A stretch of DNA of 64,000 nt from contig CACRSC010001923.1 in NCBI GenBank assembly GCA_902651635.1, positions 238,402-302,401 on the forward strand, given 5' to 3'. Below the pieces are notes generated by a model, which had not been told where the DNA came from, ran no database searches, and saw only the letters and a program-made list of their open reading frames with translations. This document shows positions 24,980 through 35,677 of the stretch, piece after piece; positions within the stretch are counted from its first letter, which is position 1; each line of letters begins with the position of its first letter. The DNA comes from Mastigamoeba balamuthi (lineage: Eukaryota; Evosea; Mastigamoebida; Mastigamoebidae). The position numbers and the translations under genes are program-made.

Positions 24980-26091
24980 GGGCTCCTTCTCTGGGGCACT
25001 GGAGCCCTCCTCGCTGCTACTGGTGGGGGTTAGGCTGTGGCAGTAATGGCCACTATTGTGCTACCATGCCTGCTGCCCTTCCCTCATGTCCTTCTTGTTG
25101 TACTTTGTGCAGTACTTGGTGTCATTATGGTGGTGGCATTCATGCTACAGCACTACAGATGCAAAAGTCGCAGTGATGATCAATTGTTTAATGAAAGGAC
25201 TGTTGAGCAAAGAGCTTAAGCCCCTCAATGACGACCTGGGCTCTGGTCCTTTGTGATCTGTTGTGTTTTGGGGGACATTGCCACCTATCGTCGGCTCACC
25301 TGCTGGCCATCCAGGGAGAGGGAAGAAGACTCTGCCCCCCCCCCTGGAGAGAGCCCAGTACTAGCTTCACCATGTTTCTGGGACCATCCACCGTGCTTTG
25401 TGCTGATGCCAAGGATCACAAGAGAAGCAGCAGTGGCCCATTTATTGCTGCCGCAGCATGCCTGGTAGCATTTGAGCAAGCAGCAGAGGGCACTGTAGGG
25501 GCAACCATGCATGCAATGGGGTTCACAGCCCAGCACCAGGAGCAGAGCAGCACATGTGTGTGGATGAGGCAGCAGATGGTGTGCGGTCTTTGCACAGCTC
25601 GAGCTGGGTGTGGCCACTCTGACTGACCACCTGGGGCTGCTACACGTCCTGATGATGGTCGAGGCGTTCGAATAGTGACGTGCGTCCTACCCCGCCTTCG
25701 ACATCATCGCCACTGGCCTGCCCGGGTCAAGGAGGTGGGGCCAAGGGACGAGCTGGTGGAGCTGTGTGAGCAGAGAAAATGGTGTCACAGAAGGGGGTGG
25801 CACCGCCCGTCGGTGCGGGCGTGTGGCATGATGAGAGGACCGAAGAGAGCTCCTCTCGCCGGTTTAGATGTTGAGGGGAGCTTGCATTTATGTCCACAGA
25901 GCAGCACAGCCGTAGGAAGATCAGGGGAGTGCCCCACCTCATAGTTGCACCGACTCTGACACGGCACGGAGCTCTCGGCAGATCTTGCCTCCGGTCGTCG
26001 GCGCCTCGGCGAAGCCGTCCCCGCGACTTGGCTCGATATCGCCAAGGACGATTCGAAGGGGTGGATGTTGAGAAGACGTTAAGAAAGCACG
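24980..26091. other. Gene-poor stretch up to the PiT gene
   Basis: Open frames here (for example 25228-25626) are without motifs and I do not call them genes. A CGATATCG word at 26034-26041 and CGATTCGAAGG at 26048-26058 belong to the presumed promoter of the phosphate transporter. Confidence 0.45.
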
Positions 26092-26226
26092 ATGACGTGT
26101 TTCCGTAAAGAGGATCATGGAGGAAGAAGTGCCCTGCGCGAATCGTCGCCAGTATTCAAACAATCCCCTGAGCTTTTTGTGAACGTCGGGTCCCAGCAGC
26201 GCGCATCCCTCGCCGGGCACGACATC

Positions 26227-27919
26227 ATGGACGCCCTGCTGCTGTTTCTGGTCCTGGGGGCCATCGGTGCCTTCTACATGGGCTTCTCCATCGGAGGCAA
26301 CGACGCTGCCAACAGCATCGCCACGATCATCGGGTCCCGCTCGCTGCCCTATCGCAAGGCGATGCTCCTCGGTGCGTGCCCCTTTCCCCTCCACGCCCAG
26401 CGCGCATCGCTGACGGCCCCCGCAGGGATGTGCTGCGAGTTCCTGGGTGGCGTGCTCATCGCGAGCTTCGTGGCGTCGACGATCCGCAAGGGCATCGCGG
26501 ACCCCAAGATGTGGGAGACCGACTACGAGCGCAAGGAGCTGGCCAACGGCATGCTCTCGACGCTGCTGGCCTCGGGCACGTTCGTGACGACGTGCTCGCT
26601 GCTGGGCATGCCCGTATCGACGACGCACGCGGTCGTGAGCGGCCTCGTCACGTTCGGGCTCTACACCAAGGGCCCCGGGGCCATCAACGGCAAGCAGGTC
26701 CGGGACATCGCGGTCATGTGGGTCGCCAGCCCCGTCATGGGCTTCGTCCTGACGCTGCTCTTCTGGAAGGCCCTGCTGCTCACGGTCCACCGCTCCCCGC
26801 TGCCCCCGCGCCAAGCCGTGCGCCGCTGGCTGCCCGTCTACGTCGGCCTGACGCTGCTCGTCATCGTCGTCTTCCTCATGTACAGCGGCCTCAAGGCCCT
26901 CAAGCTCCAGTACCCGCTCTGGCTGCCCATCGCCATCGGCGGCCCCCTCGCCTTCGTCACCGCCGTCGCCGCCGACCGCTGGCTGGTCCCCGCCCTCGAC
27001 CGCGTGCAGGAGGAGGCCGACAAGCGCGCGGGCACCGCCAGCGTCCAGGCGCAGCGCCCGTCGAGGCTGCCGGCGTGGCTGCGGAGGTTCCTCGACTGGC
27101 TCGACCAGGACGTCGTCGGCGACATGATGGCCGCCAAGATGTCCGAGGCCGGGCTCCGCAGGGCCAAGGAGCTGCGCATGGACATCCTCGGCCCCGGAGG
27201 CGTCTCCCCGGCCGTCTCGCCCGCGGTGACCCCCAAGCCCGCGCCCAAGGAGCCCGAGCGGATCGACATCGGCAGCAGCACCGACGCGCTCGAGGGCGGC
27301 GCCGATCAGGTCAGCAAGGAGGACCTCGAGATGATCGACGCGTGGAACGCGTACCACAGCGAGGTGGTGGCGCTGGGCGACCACAGCTTCGGCAAGGCCT
27401 TTGCGGTGATGCAGATGTTCACGTCGGGGTTCGTCGCCTTCTCGCACGCGGCCAACGCCCAACTGCATCGGTCCCATCGGCGCCATCATCGCGCTGCACG
27501 GGGGCAAGAGCGTCAGCAAGTGGACGCCGCCGTTCTACATCGCGCTGCTGGGCGCCACGTCCTTTGTCGTCGGCATCGCCGTGCTGGGGCGCTTCGTCAA
27601 CAATACGATGAGCTTCAAGGTCAGCGCCATGTCGCCGTCGTCGGGCTGGGCGTCGGACCTGGCCGTCTCCATCGTGATGGTGTTCGCCTCGATCCAGGGC
27701 TACCCCATCAGCTCGACGCACACGGTCATCGGCAGCATCACGGCCATCGGCTTCCTCAACTACGGCCTCCGCGGCGTCCGCTGGAAGCTGCTCTCCAAGA
27801 TCGTCGCCAGCTGGGTCCTCACCTTCGCCCTCTCGGCGGGCGCCACCCTCGCCCTCTTCAAGCTCTTCCAGCTCGCGTATCACGAGGATGACGACGCCAG
27901 CAGCCTCGGCAGCCTCTGA
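26227..27919 (+). CDS. PiT-family sodium/phosphate symporter, apparent frameshift
   Basis: Exon 1 is 26227-26371 and a 54-nt GTGCGT...CGCAG intron precedes exon 2 from 26426. The start MDALLLFLVLGAIGAFYMGF opens a membrane protein with the first PiT signature (FSIGGNDAANSIAT), GMPVSTTHAVVSGL, a large cytosolic loop with Pro/Arg/Lys, and FVAFSHAANA. At about 27460 the frame must change: expected ANDVAN-CIGPIGA is replaced by AACGCCCAACTGC, about 5 nt short (or 1 nt long). Downstream continues in another frame (CIGPIGAIIALHGGKSV, IQGYPISSTHTVIGSITA) to the stop at 27917-27919. A further in-frame ATG lies at 26092. Function is phosphate uptake across the plasma or vacuolar membrane. The frameshift is either a sequencing error or a recent inactivation. 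Confidence 0.85.
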
Positions 27920-28124
27920 GGCTCCCTGCTTGAGGCTTCCGGACTACACACAGTACTGCTTACGGGTCCTGTGCCCGATACTCTGAAATCCAAACCTCAC
28001 TTCCTGTTGGGTCTCTGATACATAATCCCGCATGTCGAAATCGCCGCGAGGCGTGGCGGAATCGCAGAGATCAATTGCTCCTTGAGATTCTTCTGTGCAG
28101 ACAATCAAAAGGGACAACCAGAAA

Positions 28125-30537
28125 ATGGGATACGATACCAACGTTTGTGGCGTGCTCGCCCTCTCGCTGCTCCCCTCCGTCGGCGACCCCGAGGCAGCCA
28201 TTGGGGCCGCCTTCTGCGCCCTCGACCAGCTCTCGCAGCGCCGCATGATCTGCACGGACGTCGGGGCCCGCGAAGGCGACTGGGACGCCATCCTCGGGGA
28301 GCTCGCGACGCCCAGCGACTGGCACGACCAGCCGCAGGGGAGCCTCCTGTGCCTCGACAACAACGTGGCGCCCCTCATGCAGCCCTCGCTCAACTGCGAC
28401 GTCCACATGCAGTTCAGCCCTCTGGGCGGCAGTCGCTCGCAGTTCCTCTACATCGAGTCCGGGCGCCCCTATCAGTTGCGTCCCCGCAGCCGCTTCGTCG
28501 TTCATTCGCTCACGCTTGCTCAGCTGCTGGGCGTGGCTGCAGTACGTCATCAACCGCGTCCTGGAGCCCCTGGGCGTCGTCGCCAACGGGCAGTTTGTGT
28601 ACCAGGGCGAGTGGCTGAAGGACCGCGGTCGCGTTGTCGTCCGCGACAACGTTGTCACGTGCCTGGGCACCGCCGTCGAGAGCTACGCAGGCACTACTGC
28701 GCTGGAGCAGGTGCTGGCCGCAAGGCAGCTCGCGTCGCTCTTCGACATCCCGCGCTCTGTCCTCCCTGCGCCTGCGGAAGCCAGCGCGCCAGCCCCCATG
28801 GGCGGCGGCGGCGAGGCCATCGGGCAGCTGCCAGATGCGGTGCTCTGGGTCATCTTCGAGCGGGTGGGCTGCACGCACAGCGCCTCGGGGGCCTCTGTCC
28901 GCCTCGCGGGCGTCTGCACCGCCTGGAGGCGTGCGGTCCAGAGGCACACGCGTGTCTACCGCCTCCTCGACGTCCTCGCCCCCCGCAGGAGGTCTGCCCT
29001 CCTCGCTGCTCTCCCCCGCGTCCCCGCGGAGGCAGAGGCAGCGGAGGTGGACGACCTGGGGCTGCCGCGGTTCCCAGAGGTACACGTGGTGGACCTCGGC
29101 AGCGTGTGGCTGCTGCCCCACCAGACAACTCTGCTCGTGCGCAGCGTGATGCGCGCCCTGAGCCCTGCGGCCGCCCTAGCAGAGGTGGTCCTCGACGGCA
29201 CAGCGCTGCAACGTCAGACCCTCGAGGCGCTGCTGGTCCCGGGGCAGCAGCCACACAGGGCCATCAGCCTCTCTCTCGAGGGCTGCGGCGGCCTCGTGTC
29301 CGAGGGCGTTCCCGAGTGGCTGGGCGAGCACGTGGTCGCCGGGGACATCGAGGGTCTGAGGGTGTCGCCCCACGACCGGGCGGGGAGGCGGTGGATCAGG
29401 GACCACCCGATCTTCGGCAGCATCAGTCTGCAGCCGCCTGACTGCCTCTCGATGCGCAACGCCACGAGGATGGGCGAGTGCTCCTCGCTCAGGCAGGTCG
29501 CTGCCAACGTCATGGGAGAAGAGGTCCCGATGAACTTCCTCAAGGTTCCCCACCCGACTATAGAGGAGCTCCGCGAGTTCTTCATGCAGAACAGGAGCGG
29601 AGACGATGTCCCGTTCAGAGTGCGGTTCTACAAGCGGTTCTGGGAGAATGCGTGGAGAGAGAAGAGAGACGAAGACGCGATTCTGGGCGTCCTGGGGCAC
29701 CCCGTGTGCAGCAGCCTGGTGTCGCTGGACCTGGGCTGCATCGCGGTGTCGATCAGCCAGCTCGAGACCCAGCTCGACCTGAAGCACACGGGTCTGCGCA
29801 GCCTCAGGCTCCTGGGCTGTGGCCCGTCGATCTGCCACGTTCTGGACCTGCTCCCCGCTTCTCTCGAGTCGCTCGCGCTCACATGGGTTGGCGGAGACAG
29901 CCCCACTGTGGACCATCCAACTGCTCTCCCAAATCTCAGGGCACGTTCTGTCTGATGAAAGAGCACTGAGAGGTACTCACACTCCAACAGGCATTGAAGG
30001 TGTACTCTGAGGTTCCCGTCCCCGTCAGCGAGATGGTGCGCGTTCTGCGCTCTCTCAACAAGAGCATCGTGTCGACACTGTGGATCGATGGCATTCTGGC
30101 CAAGGACAAGGACGAGGAGGCCACTAGCGTGGCTGGGATGATTCAGCCCCTGTATGTCCGTTGCCCTGAATAGTCTTGTTCTTACCAAGTGCCCAATCCC
30201 CAGTGGCAACCTGGAGGAGCTCCACCTCACGGCGTGGCCCTACACTGAGCCCAAGTATCCCGACCACCAGGCGCACGAGGTCAGTCACGAGCATACATGG
30301 ACACTCGGGGTGCAGGACGTGGCTGCGCTCTGCAGGGCCCTTCCCCACCTGAGGGAGCTCTATGCCGTGGCAACCTCCGATGACAGCAGCCTCCCGGCTG
30401 AGAAGCAGCTCGTGGAAGAGTGCGTGTCATCCTGTCCGCAGCTGGAGCAGCTCCACGTGGTGCTCGGCATGGGCGTGGCGCTCGGGTGGTCGCGCAACAC
30501 GGGGGTTGTGCGCTCGTGCAACTCGTATGAGCCGTAG
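28125..30537 (+). CDS. F-box-like / leucine-rich repeat protein
   Basis: Five exons, 28125-28474, 28524-29940, 29991-30151, 30204-30279 and 30316-30537, agree in phase and give 741 residues. The intron after exon 2 begins GC (AGG|GCACGT), the only way to keep NLR-ALKVYSEV in frame. The N-terminal 230 residues (MGYDTNVCGVLALSLLPSVG) are unassigned. An F-box-like motif follows (IGQLPDAVLWVIFERVG, then VRLAGVCTAWRRAVQRHTRV), then irregular LRR-like strands (LVSLDLGCIAVSI, LRSLRLLGCGP, LESLALTWVG, LEELHLTAW, LRELYAVAT). It is likely a substrate adaptor of an SCF ubiquitin ligase. Its last exon and 3' flank are duplicated at 35507-35853 and partly at 37253-37464. Confidence 0.6.
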
Positions 30538-30713
30538 CCTTTGTGGAGGGCTGCCCTGCTGAGTGAGGCCGCTCCCTGGAGCGGGCCAACGGATGGCGCC
30601 TTTGATTCTCGCAGAACACCGTGGTAGTAAGGGCTCCTTGTGTTGTGCTTGTATAACTGTGCAAGTGTGCCCGAGTGCGTGCTGTGCATGTGGGCTCACA
30701 ACGGTTGGGTGAC
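30501..30713 (+). repeat. 3'-end segment duplicated at three sites
   Basis: The end of the F-box-like gene (reading VVRSCNSYEP, then stop) plus about 170 nt of 3' flank is nearly identical to 35641-35853 and 37253-37464. The downstream 24 nt here (30714-30738, ACTGCGACTCCTGTGTCCCACC) match the intron/exon border of the glycoprotein gene at 37067-37088, so this locus is itself a chimeric junction. Confidence 0.8.
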
Positions 30714-31180
30714 ACTGCGACTCCTGTGTCCCACCGCTGCTGTGCACTGCCTCTGCGTGCGCCGCCTGTTCAGCTTTGCGGTGTCTTGGCCGCAGCCGGT
30801 CCCCGCGGCCTGCGCTGCTGCCCTTAGCCCCACGCTGCTCGCAGCCTCGGCCCTGCGCTTGTTGTTGTCGGGGGCACTGAGCACCAGGCCAACCGCATCG
30901 AGGGCGGTCTCCTGCTCCGCTCGGCGCTGTGCCAGGAGCTGGCACACTGGGGCGCTGGCATCGCGGAGCTAGCGGAACCACTAAAGCCATGATCGGTCGC
31001 CCCCCGCTCTGGATCTTCTGCAGCCGCAGCAAACACTGGCCCGCCCTCACGCACGCAGGTCTCGGCGAGGTCGCGCGGGCCCCGAGGAAGAGGTGGACCA
31101 GGGCGAGGGGCGGAGAGCGAGGCAGAGGGGGAGGGGCAGCCCGGGAGAAGAGCTCCCGGGAGGCACAGACGATCAGATGA
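30714..31180 (-). CDS. Doubtful small gene, minus strand
   Basis: Two minus-strand pieces could join: about 31180-31000 (LAETCVREGGPVFAAAAEDP) and about 30955-30740 (CQLLAQRRAEQETALDAVGL, LVLSAPDNNKRRAEAASSVG). The join needs a 32-nt intron, unusually short even here. The downstream end merges into the duplicated 3' segment. No domain is recognised. It may be a fragment of an F-box/LRR relative. Confidence 0.25.
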
Positions 31181-31268
31181 ACTGCAACGTCATTTTCCCG
31201 CCCACGTGGTACCCGGCAGGGCTTATCTCATCACTTGCTTCCACCCCGAACCCAGTCAGTTGGTCTGT

Positions 31269-31322
31269 GAAGTCGAGAATCGCCGATTGGCAAATCCAAC
31301 GGGCGAAGGACGAGTATTTCAG
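31269..31322 (+). promoter_or_regulatory. Upstream element of the LRR gene
   Basis: GTCGAGAATCGCCGATTGGC and GACGAGTATTTCAG lie 33-86 bp before the ATG at 31355. They are similar in base composition and GAATCGC/GATT words to the elements before the F-box-like gene (28024-28072). Confidence 0.35.
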
Positions 31323-31354
31323 TGTTTTGTTGTGCTCAGAGGGCAGACAGCGCG

Positions 31355-33788
31355 ATGGCCCAGACTGTGCACCTAGTGTGCCCCCGTGCCACCCGCACCC
31401 CCTTCACCAAGGACGTGCCTCTCAGCGACACCGATCTCGTCTGTGAGCACAACTGCGCAGCCCCTATGTCACTGGCCCTCTGACCTCTGCTCCCCTCAGT
31501 CAGCTGTCACGAGCTGACGGCGCTGCCCCCAGAGATCGGCACACTCACAAACCTCACTTATCTCAATGGTGTGAACAACAAGCAACACACAGCGCACACC
31601 AGCGCCGCACACTGGTACCTCTAACCCTCTGATCCCTGTGCCCCTCAGTCGAAAACAACCAGCTGACGGTGCTGCCCCCAGAGATCGGCACACTCACAAA
31701 CCTCACTGAGCTCAAAGGTGCGAACAGCAAACAACACACAGCACAACACATCAGCGCCTCGCACTGTTTCACTGACCCTCCTACCCCTTTACCCCCCCAG
31801 TCGACGACAACGAGCTGACGGTGCTGCTCCCAGAGATCGGCGCACTCACAAACCTAACTCAGCTCAAAGGTGCTAACAACTCTCATCAAGCAGCACACAC
31901 CCGCACCTCACACTCACCGCCCTGTACCACTGGCCCTCTGGCCCCTGTGCCCCTCAGTCAACGACAACAAGCTGACGGAGCTGCCACCAGAGATCGGCAC
32001 ACTCACCAACCTCACTCAGCTCAACGGTGCGAACAACAAACACCAAGCAGCACACACTCGCGCCTCACACTCACCACCCTGTACCACTGACCCTCTGACC
32101 CCCGTGCCCTGCCCCTCAGTCAAGTACAACGAGCTGACGGTGCTGCCACCAGAGATCGGCACACTCACAAACCTCACTGGTCTTGTCGGTTAGTCTCCTC
32201 AGTCAGTCGAACAACAAACAACACACATCACACTAACCAGCTCCACACACTGTGTCACTGGCCGTCTGACCCCTGTGCCCCTCAGTCAACTACAACCAGC
32301 TGACGGCGCTGCCACCAGAGATCGGCACACTCACAAACCTCTCTGATCTCTGGGGTGCGAGCAACAAACAACACACAGCACACACACCAGCGCCTCACAC
32401 TGCGCCATTGGCCCTGGCCGTCTGACCCCTGTGCCCCAGTCAACTACAACGAGCTGACGGCTCTGCCACCAGAGATCGGCACACTCGCAAACCTCACTCG
32501 TCTTGTCGGTTAGTCTCCTCAGTCTAGTCGAACAACAAACAACACACAGCACACTAACCAGCACCACACACTGTGTCACTGGCCGTCTGACCCCTTGCCC
32601 CTCAGTCAACAACAACAAACTGACGGCGCTGCCACCAGAGATCAGTGCACTCACAAACCTCACTCGGCTCTATGGTGCGAACAACAAACAACACAGCACC
32701 ACACCAGCGCCTCACACTCACCGCTCCCGTGTCATTGGCTCTTGCTCCTGCCCCTCAGTCAACAACAACCAGCTGACGGCGCTGCCCCCAGAGATCAGCG
32801 CACTCACAAACCTCACTCGGCTCTATGGTGCGAACAAAAAACAGCACACAGTAAAACACACAATACACCTCACACTCACCACCCCTGTACCTCTAACCCT
32901 CTGATCCCCGTGCTCCTCAGTCAGAAGTAACAGACTGACAGCGCTGCCCCCAGAGATCGGCACACTCACAAACCTCACTGAGCTCTACGGTGCGAACAAC
33001 ACACAACACACAGCACAACACATCAGCGCCTCGCACTGTTTCACTGACCCTCCTACCCCTTTACCCCCCAGTCGACAAAAACGAGCTGACGGTGCTGCCA
33101 CCAGAGATCGGCACACTCACAAACCTCACTCAGCTCAACGGTGCTAACAACAAACAATACACAGCACGACACACTAGCACCCCACACTCACCACGCTGTG
33201 CCACTGGCCTTCTGGTCCTGTGCCCCCCTGTGCCCCCAGTCAGCTTGAATCAGCTGAGGGCACTGCCCCCAGAGATCGGAACACTCGCAAACCTCACTAT
33301 GCTCGATGGTGCGAACAACACATCACATACAGCACACACCAGTGCTTCCCACTTTACCAATGTCTGACCCCTGTGCCCTCCAGTTAGATTTAACCAGCTG
33401 ACAGCACTGCCCCCAGAGATCGGCACACTCACCAACCTCACTCAGCTCAAAGGTGCGAACTACAAACAACACGCAGCATAACACACCCTTTGCCACTAGC
33501 CCTCTGACCCCTGTGCCCCTAGTCGAGGTGACGGCGCTGCCCCCAGAGATCGGCACACTCACAAACCGCACTCGTCTCGTCGGTACGAACAACAAACACG
33601 CACACAACAGTCCTTACTCCCTCTCTCACACACCTTTGCTGCACATTGTTTACACAGCACCTGTCAACTTCAATGCGGATGTACAGCAGCAGCTATTGCT
33701 TGAAGCGGGTCCAAACGAGCCAGTTCACGACGTATCCGGCCTTCTGGTACTGCTTGTTCACACCTACCCCCGCTTTGCCCCCTTGTGA
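31355..33788 (+). CDS. Leucine-rich repeat protein with one repeat per exon
   Basis: Exon 1 is 31355-31442 (MAQTVHLVCPRATRTPF). Thirteen 69-nt exons follow, starting at 31500, 31649, 31801, 31958, 32120, 32286, 32440, 32606, 32759, 32921, 33072, 33240 and 33384. Next come a 60-nt exon (33523-33582, nine nt deleted in frame) and a last exon, probably 33658-33788. Every intron is phase 1. Each short exon encodes exactly one 23-residue LRR of the type NQLTALPPEIGTLTNLTQL, close to the SDS22/plant intracellular Ras-group consensus. The product is about 391 residues with 14 LRRs and no signal peptide. LRR arcs of this type bind proteins; the partner is unknown. The C-terminal exon (ADVQQQLLLEAGPNEP) is unassigned. 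Splicing into the downstream U-box frame is possible. Confidence 0.85.
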
Positions 33789-33887
33789 CAACTCATGGGC
33801 TGACCACTGCACGGGGCCCTGTGATGCTGTTGGTATGCCAAGAGGGAACAGGTGGTTGTGCCGTCTCCAGATGCAAGGGAAGGAAGC

Positions 33888-34436
33888 ATGTCAGCTGCAG
33901 GCGTAGCAGGGAGCTGTCCTGCATCGCCGACACAGCCCAACAGGAGCAAGGCAGGAGAGACTGTGCCGGCGTCATTCCAGTGCCCGATAACGCTGCAGCT
34001 GATGGAGGACCCTGTGGTGGCACCGGATGGGTGTGTGTACGAGGCTGCTTCCATCCGCAGGTGGCTCGAGGACCACAACACTTCACCTATGACAGGCGCT
34101 CCCATGGCCAGGGAGCCCCTTGTGCAGTGCAGGACACTGTGCAGCGACATCCAGGCATACCGCCAGAGGTCCGACAGTAGCTGCAGCTTGAGTGAGACAG
34201 GCGAGACTGTGCCAGCATCATTCAAGTGCCCGATCACGCTGCAGCTGATTGAGGACCCTGTGGTGGCACCAGATGGGGGTGTGTACGAGGCTGCTGCCAT
34301 CCACAGGTGGCTTGAGGGCCATGACACATCGCCCATGACAGGTGCTGTCATGGCCAGGGAGCCCCTTGTGCGGTGCAGGACACTACGCAACGACATCCAG
34401 GAGTACCGCGAGAACAGAAGCAGCAGCAGCAGCTGA
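33888..34436 (+). CDS. Tandem double U-box protein
   Basis: The frame starts at the first ATG (MSAAGVAGSCPASP; the frame is open from about 33804). Two nearly identical U-boxes cover about residues 26-95 and 105-175: PASFQCPITLQLMEDPVVAP, GCVYEAASIRRWLEDHNTSP, then PASFKCPITLQLIEDPVVAP, GGVYEAAAIHRWLEGHDTSP. The tail is a short Ser run. U-boxes recruit E2 enzymes, so this is a likely ubiquitin ligase. Two U-boxes and no other domain is odd. The frame matches that of the last LRR exon 5', separated by stops at 33786 and 33801 that a 3' alternative splice could skip. The short spacing (about 100 bp) favours either a fusion or a very compact gene pair. Confidence 0.8.
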   Translation: MSAAGVAGSCPASPTQPNRSKAGETVPASFQCPITLQLMEDPVVAPDGCVYEAASIRRWLEDHNTSPMTGAPMAREPLVQCRTLCSDIQAYRQRSDSSCSLSETGETVPASFKCPITLQLIEDPVVAPDGGVYEAAAIHRWLEGHDTSPMTGAVMAREPLVRCRTLRNDIQEYRENRSSSSS

Positions 34437-34639
34437 GCAGCACAGTTGCAGGTCGCGGGCACAGCAAGGATCTATGGCAGAGGTGAGGAGATTCAGTGAA
34501 GGGTGGGAACCACTGACCAATCACCAAGTACACCTTCAGTCCCGAATGGAATCAGTGTTCTTGCCCTGCACTCACGCCTTGTGTTTGGGTTAAAGCCCTC
34601 ATGAAGGCCCTCTGAACGCTGCTAGACCACACCACCGTA

Positions 34640-35340
34640 TTACCTAGGCGACCTGTCTGGGGCCCTCTGGGGCACAACTTTGTTGCTTCTTGCCTCGCCT
34701 ACTGCTATGTCCAACCACAGCATGAAGTTCAATACCAACGGCAGCTGACGAGCTGACGAGCCCCTCAGACGTTTGCGGCGTCTGCGGCGGCATTCCAGTC
34801 GAGGGGCCCTGGAACTTGGTGTCCTTCATCCGGAACGTCGACTCGGCGAGCAGCCTGTAGTTCCTGTTGCGCTTGCGCGCCCTTAGGTATGAGCTGTCGT
34901 AGTACCGCCGCTGTGTCGTGCCCCGCCATGGGGGTACCTCATGGCGTCCTCTTCCAGCATCTCGTACGGCATGAAGTAGAACCCGCACTGCTCGCTGTTC
35001 TGCTCGGCGTGTTCGTATGTTTCAGCAACACATTTCGAGTAACAAAAAAAATCGACTGAGTTCAGCGCACTCCAGTAGGTTGACGGGCTTCAGGAGCACC
35101 TCAAGGCCCGCCCACATGGTGTCGCCGGTCACGACGACATTGGACGGGGCCTGGGGTGCGCGGGATCCCACTCGACGAGGTGGAACCTCATGTATACCCG
35201 TCGCTGGCCACACACCTCGCCCAGGTGGTCCTCGTCCTCGGCCAGCGCGTAGCGCGTAGTACAGGGCGGGGTTGCACGAGGTCCACCCGTAGAGCACAGC
35301 CTTGTCGCTGTCCGGGGCCGCGGTGCTGCCGAGGACAGTG
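34640..35340 (-). pseudogene. Broken gene fragment of unknown family
   Basis: Minus-strand coding-like pieces in order are: AVLYGWTSCNPALYYAL; then, after a frame change at a short direct duplication, EDEDHLGEVCGQRRVYMRFH; then VVVTGDTMWAGLEVLLKPVN; QCGFYFMPYEMLEEDAMR; and RRYYDSSYLRARKRNRNYRL. Some joints look like introns (GTGCGC donor, GAGCAG acceptor) but phases fail at others and frameshifts are visible. The protein family is not recognised. It lies in the rearranged 34.6-38.9 kb segment. Confidence 0.45.
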
Positions 35341-35345
35341 GCCCC

Positions 35346-35677
35346 GTGGACCCTCGGCTGCGCACGATCTTCACCAGCTGCGAGGAGCAGCCCAGCGCGC
35401 TCCTGGTCTCGCGCATGCACGTCGCGTTGAGCGGCAGCCACGTGGAGGAGCTCAGCCTGGCGGGGCAGACACGCCTCGTCTGCCAGCAAGTGCTTCGAGG
35501 AGGGAGCTCTACGCCGTGGCAACTTCCGACGACAGCAGCCTCCCGGCTGAGAAGCAGGAGTGCGTGTCGTCTGTCAGCAGCTGGGGCAGCTCCACGTGGT
35601 GCGCGGTATCGGGCGTGGCGCTCTGGTGGTCGCGCAACACGGGGGTTGTGCGCTCGTGCAACTCGTATGAGCCGTAG
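35346..35677 (+). pseudogene. Partial copy of an F-box/LRR-type gene end
   Basis: It begins in a frame reading PRLRTIFTSCEEQPSALLV and SHVEELSLAGQTRLVCQQVL, then joins a copy of the last exon of the F-box-like gene (RELYAVATSDDSSLPAEKQ, then a short deletion and frame change, and VVRSCNSYEP with stop at 35675-35677). Compared with 30350-30537 it lacks part of the exon and cannot give the same protein. Confidence 0.6.

Noticed and set aside
25939-27519. Long minus-strand frame opposite the PiT gene
   Set aside because: Shadow of the GC-rich transporter gene; Arg/Glu/Asp/His-biased composition and no family motifs.
31500-33582. CRISPR-like array of about 150-bp repeats
   Set aside because: The repeated parts are in-frame LRR exons with splice borders in eukaryotic sequence; spacers are homologous introns, not unique.
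35022-35522. Single minus-strand gene across 35022-35522
   Set aside because: Only the middle part looks coding and it needs a frameshift; the 5' third is a shadow of the plus-strand F-box/LRR fragment.
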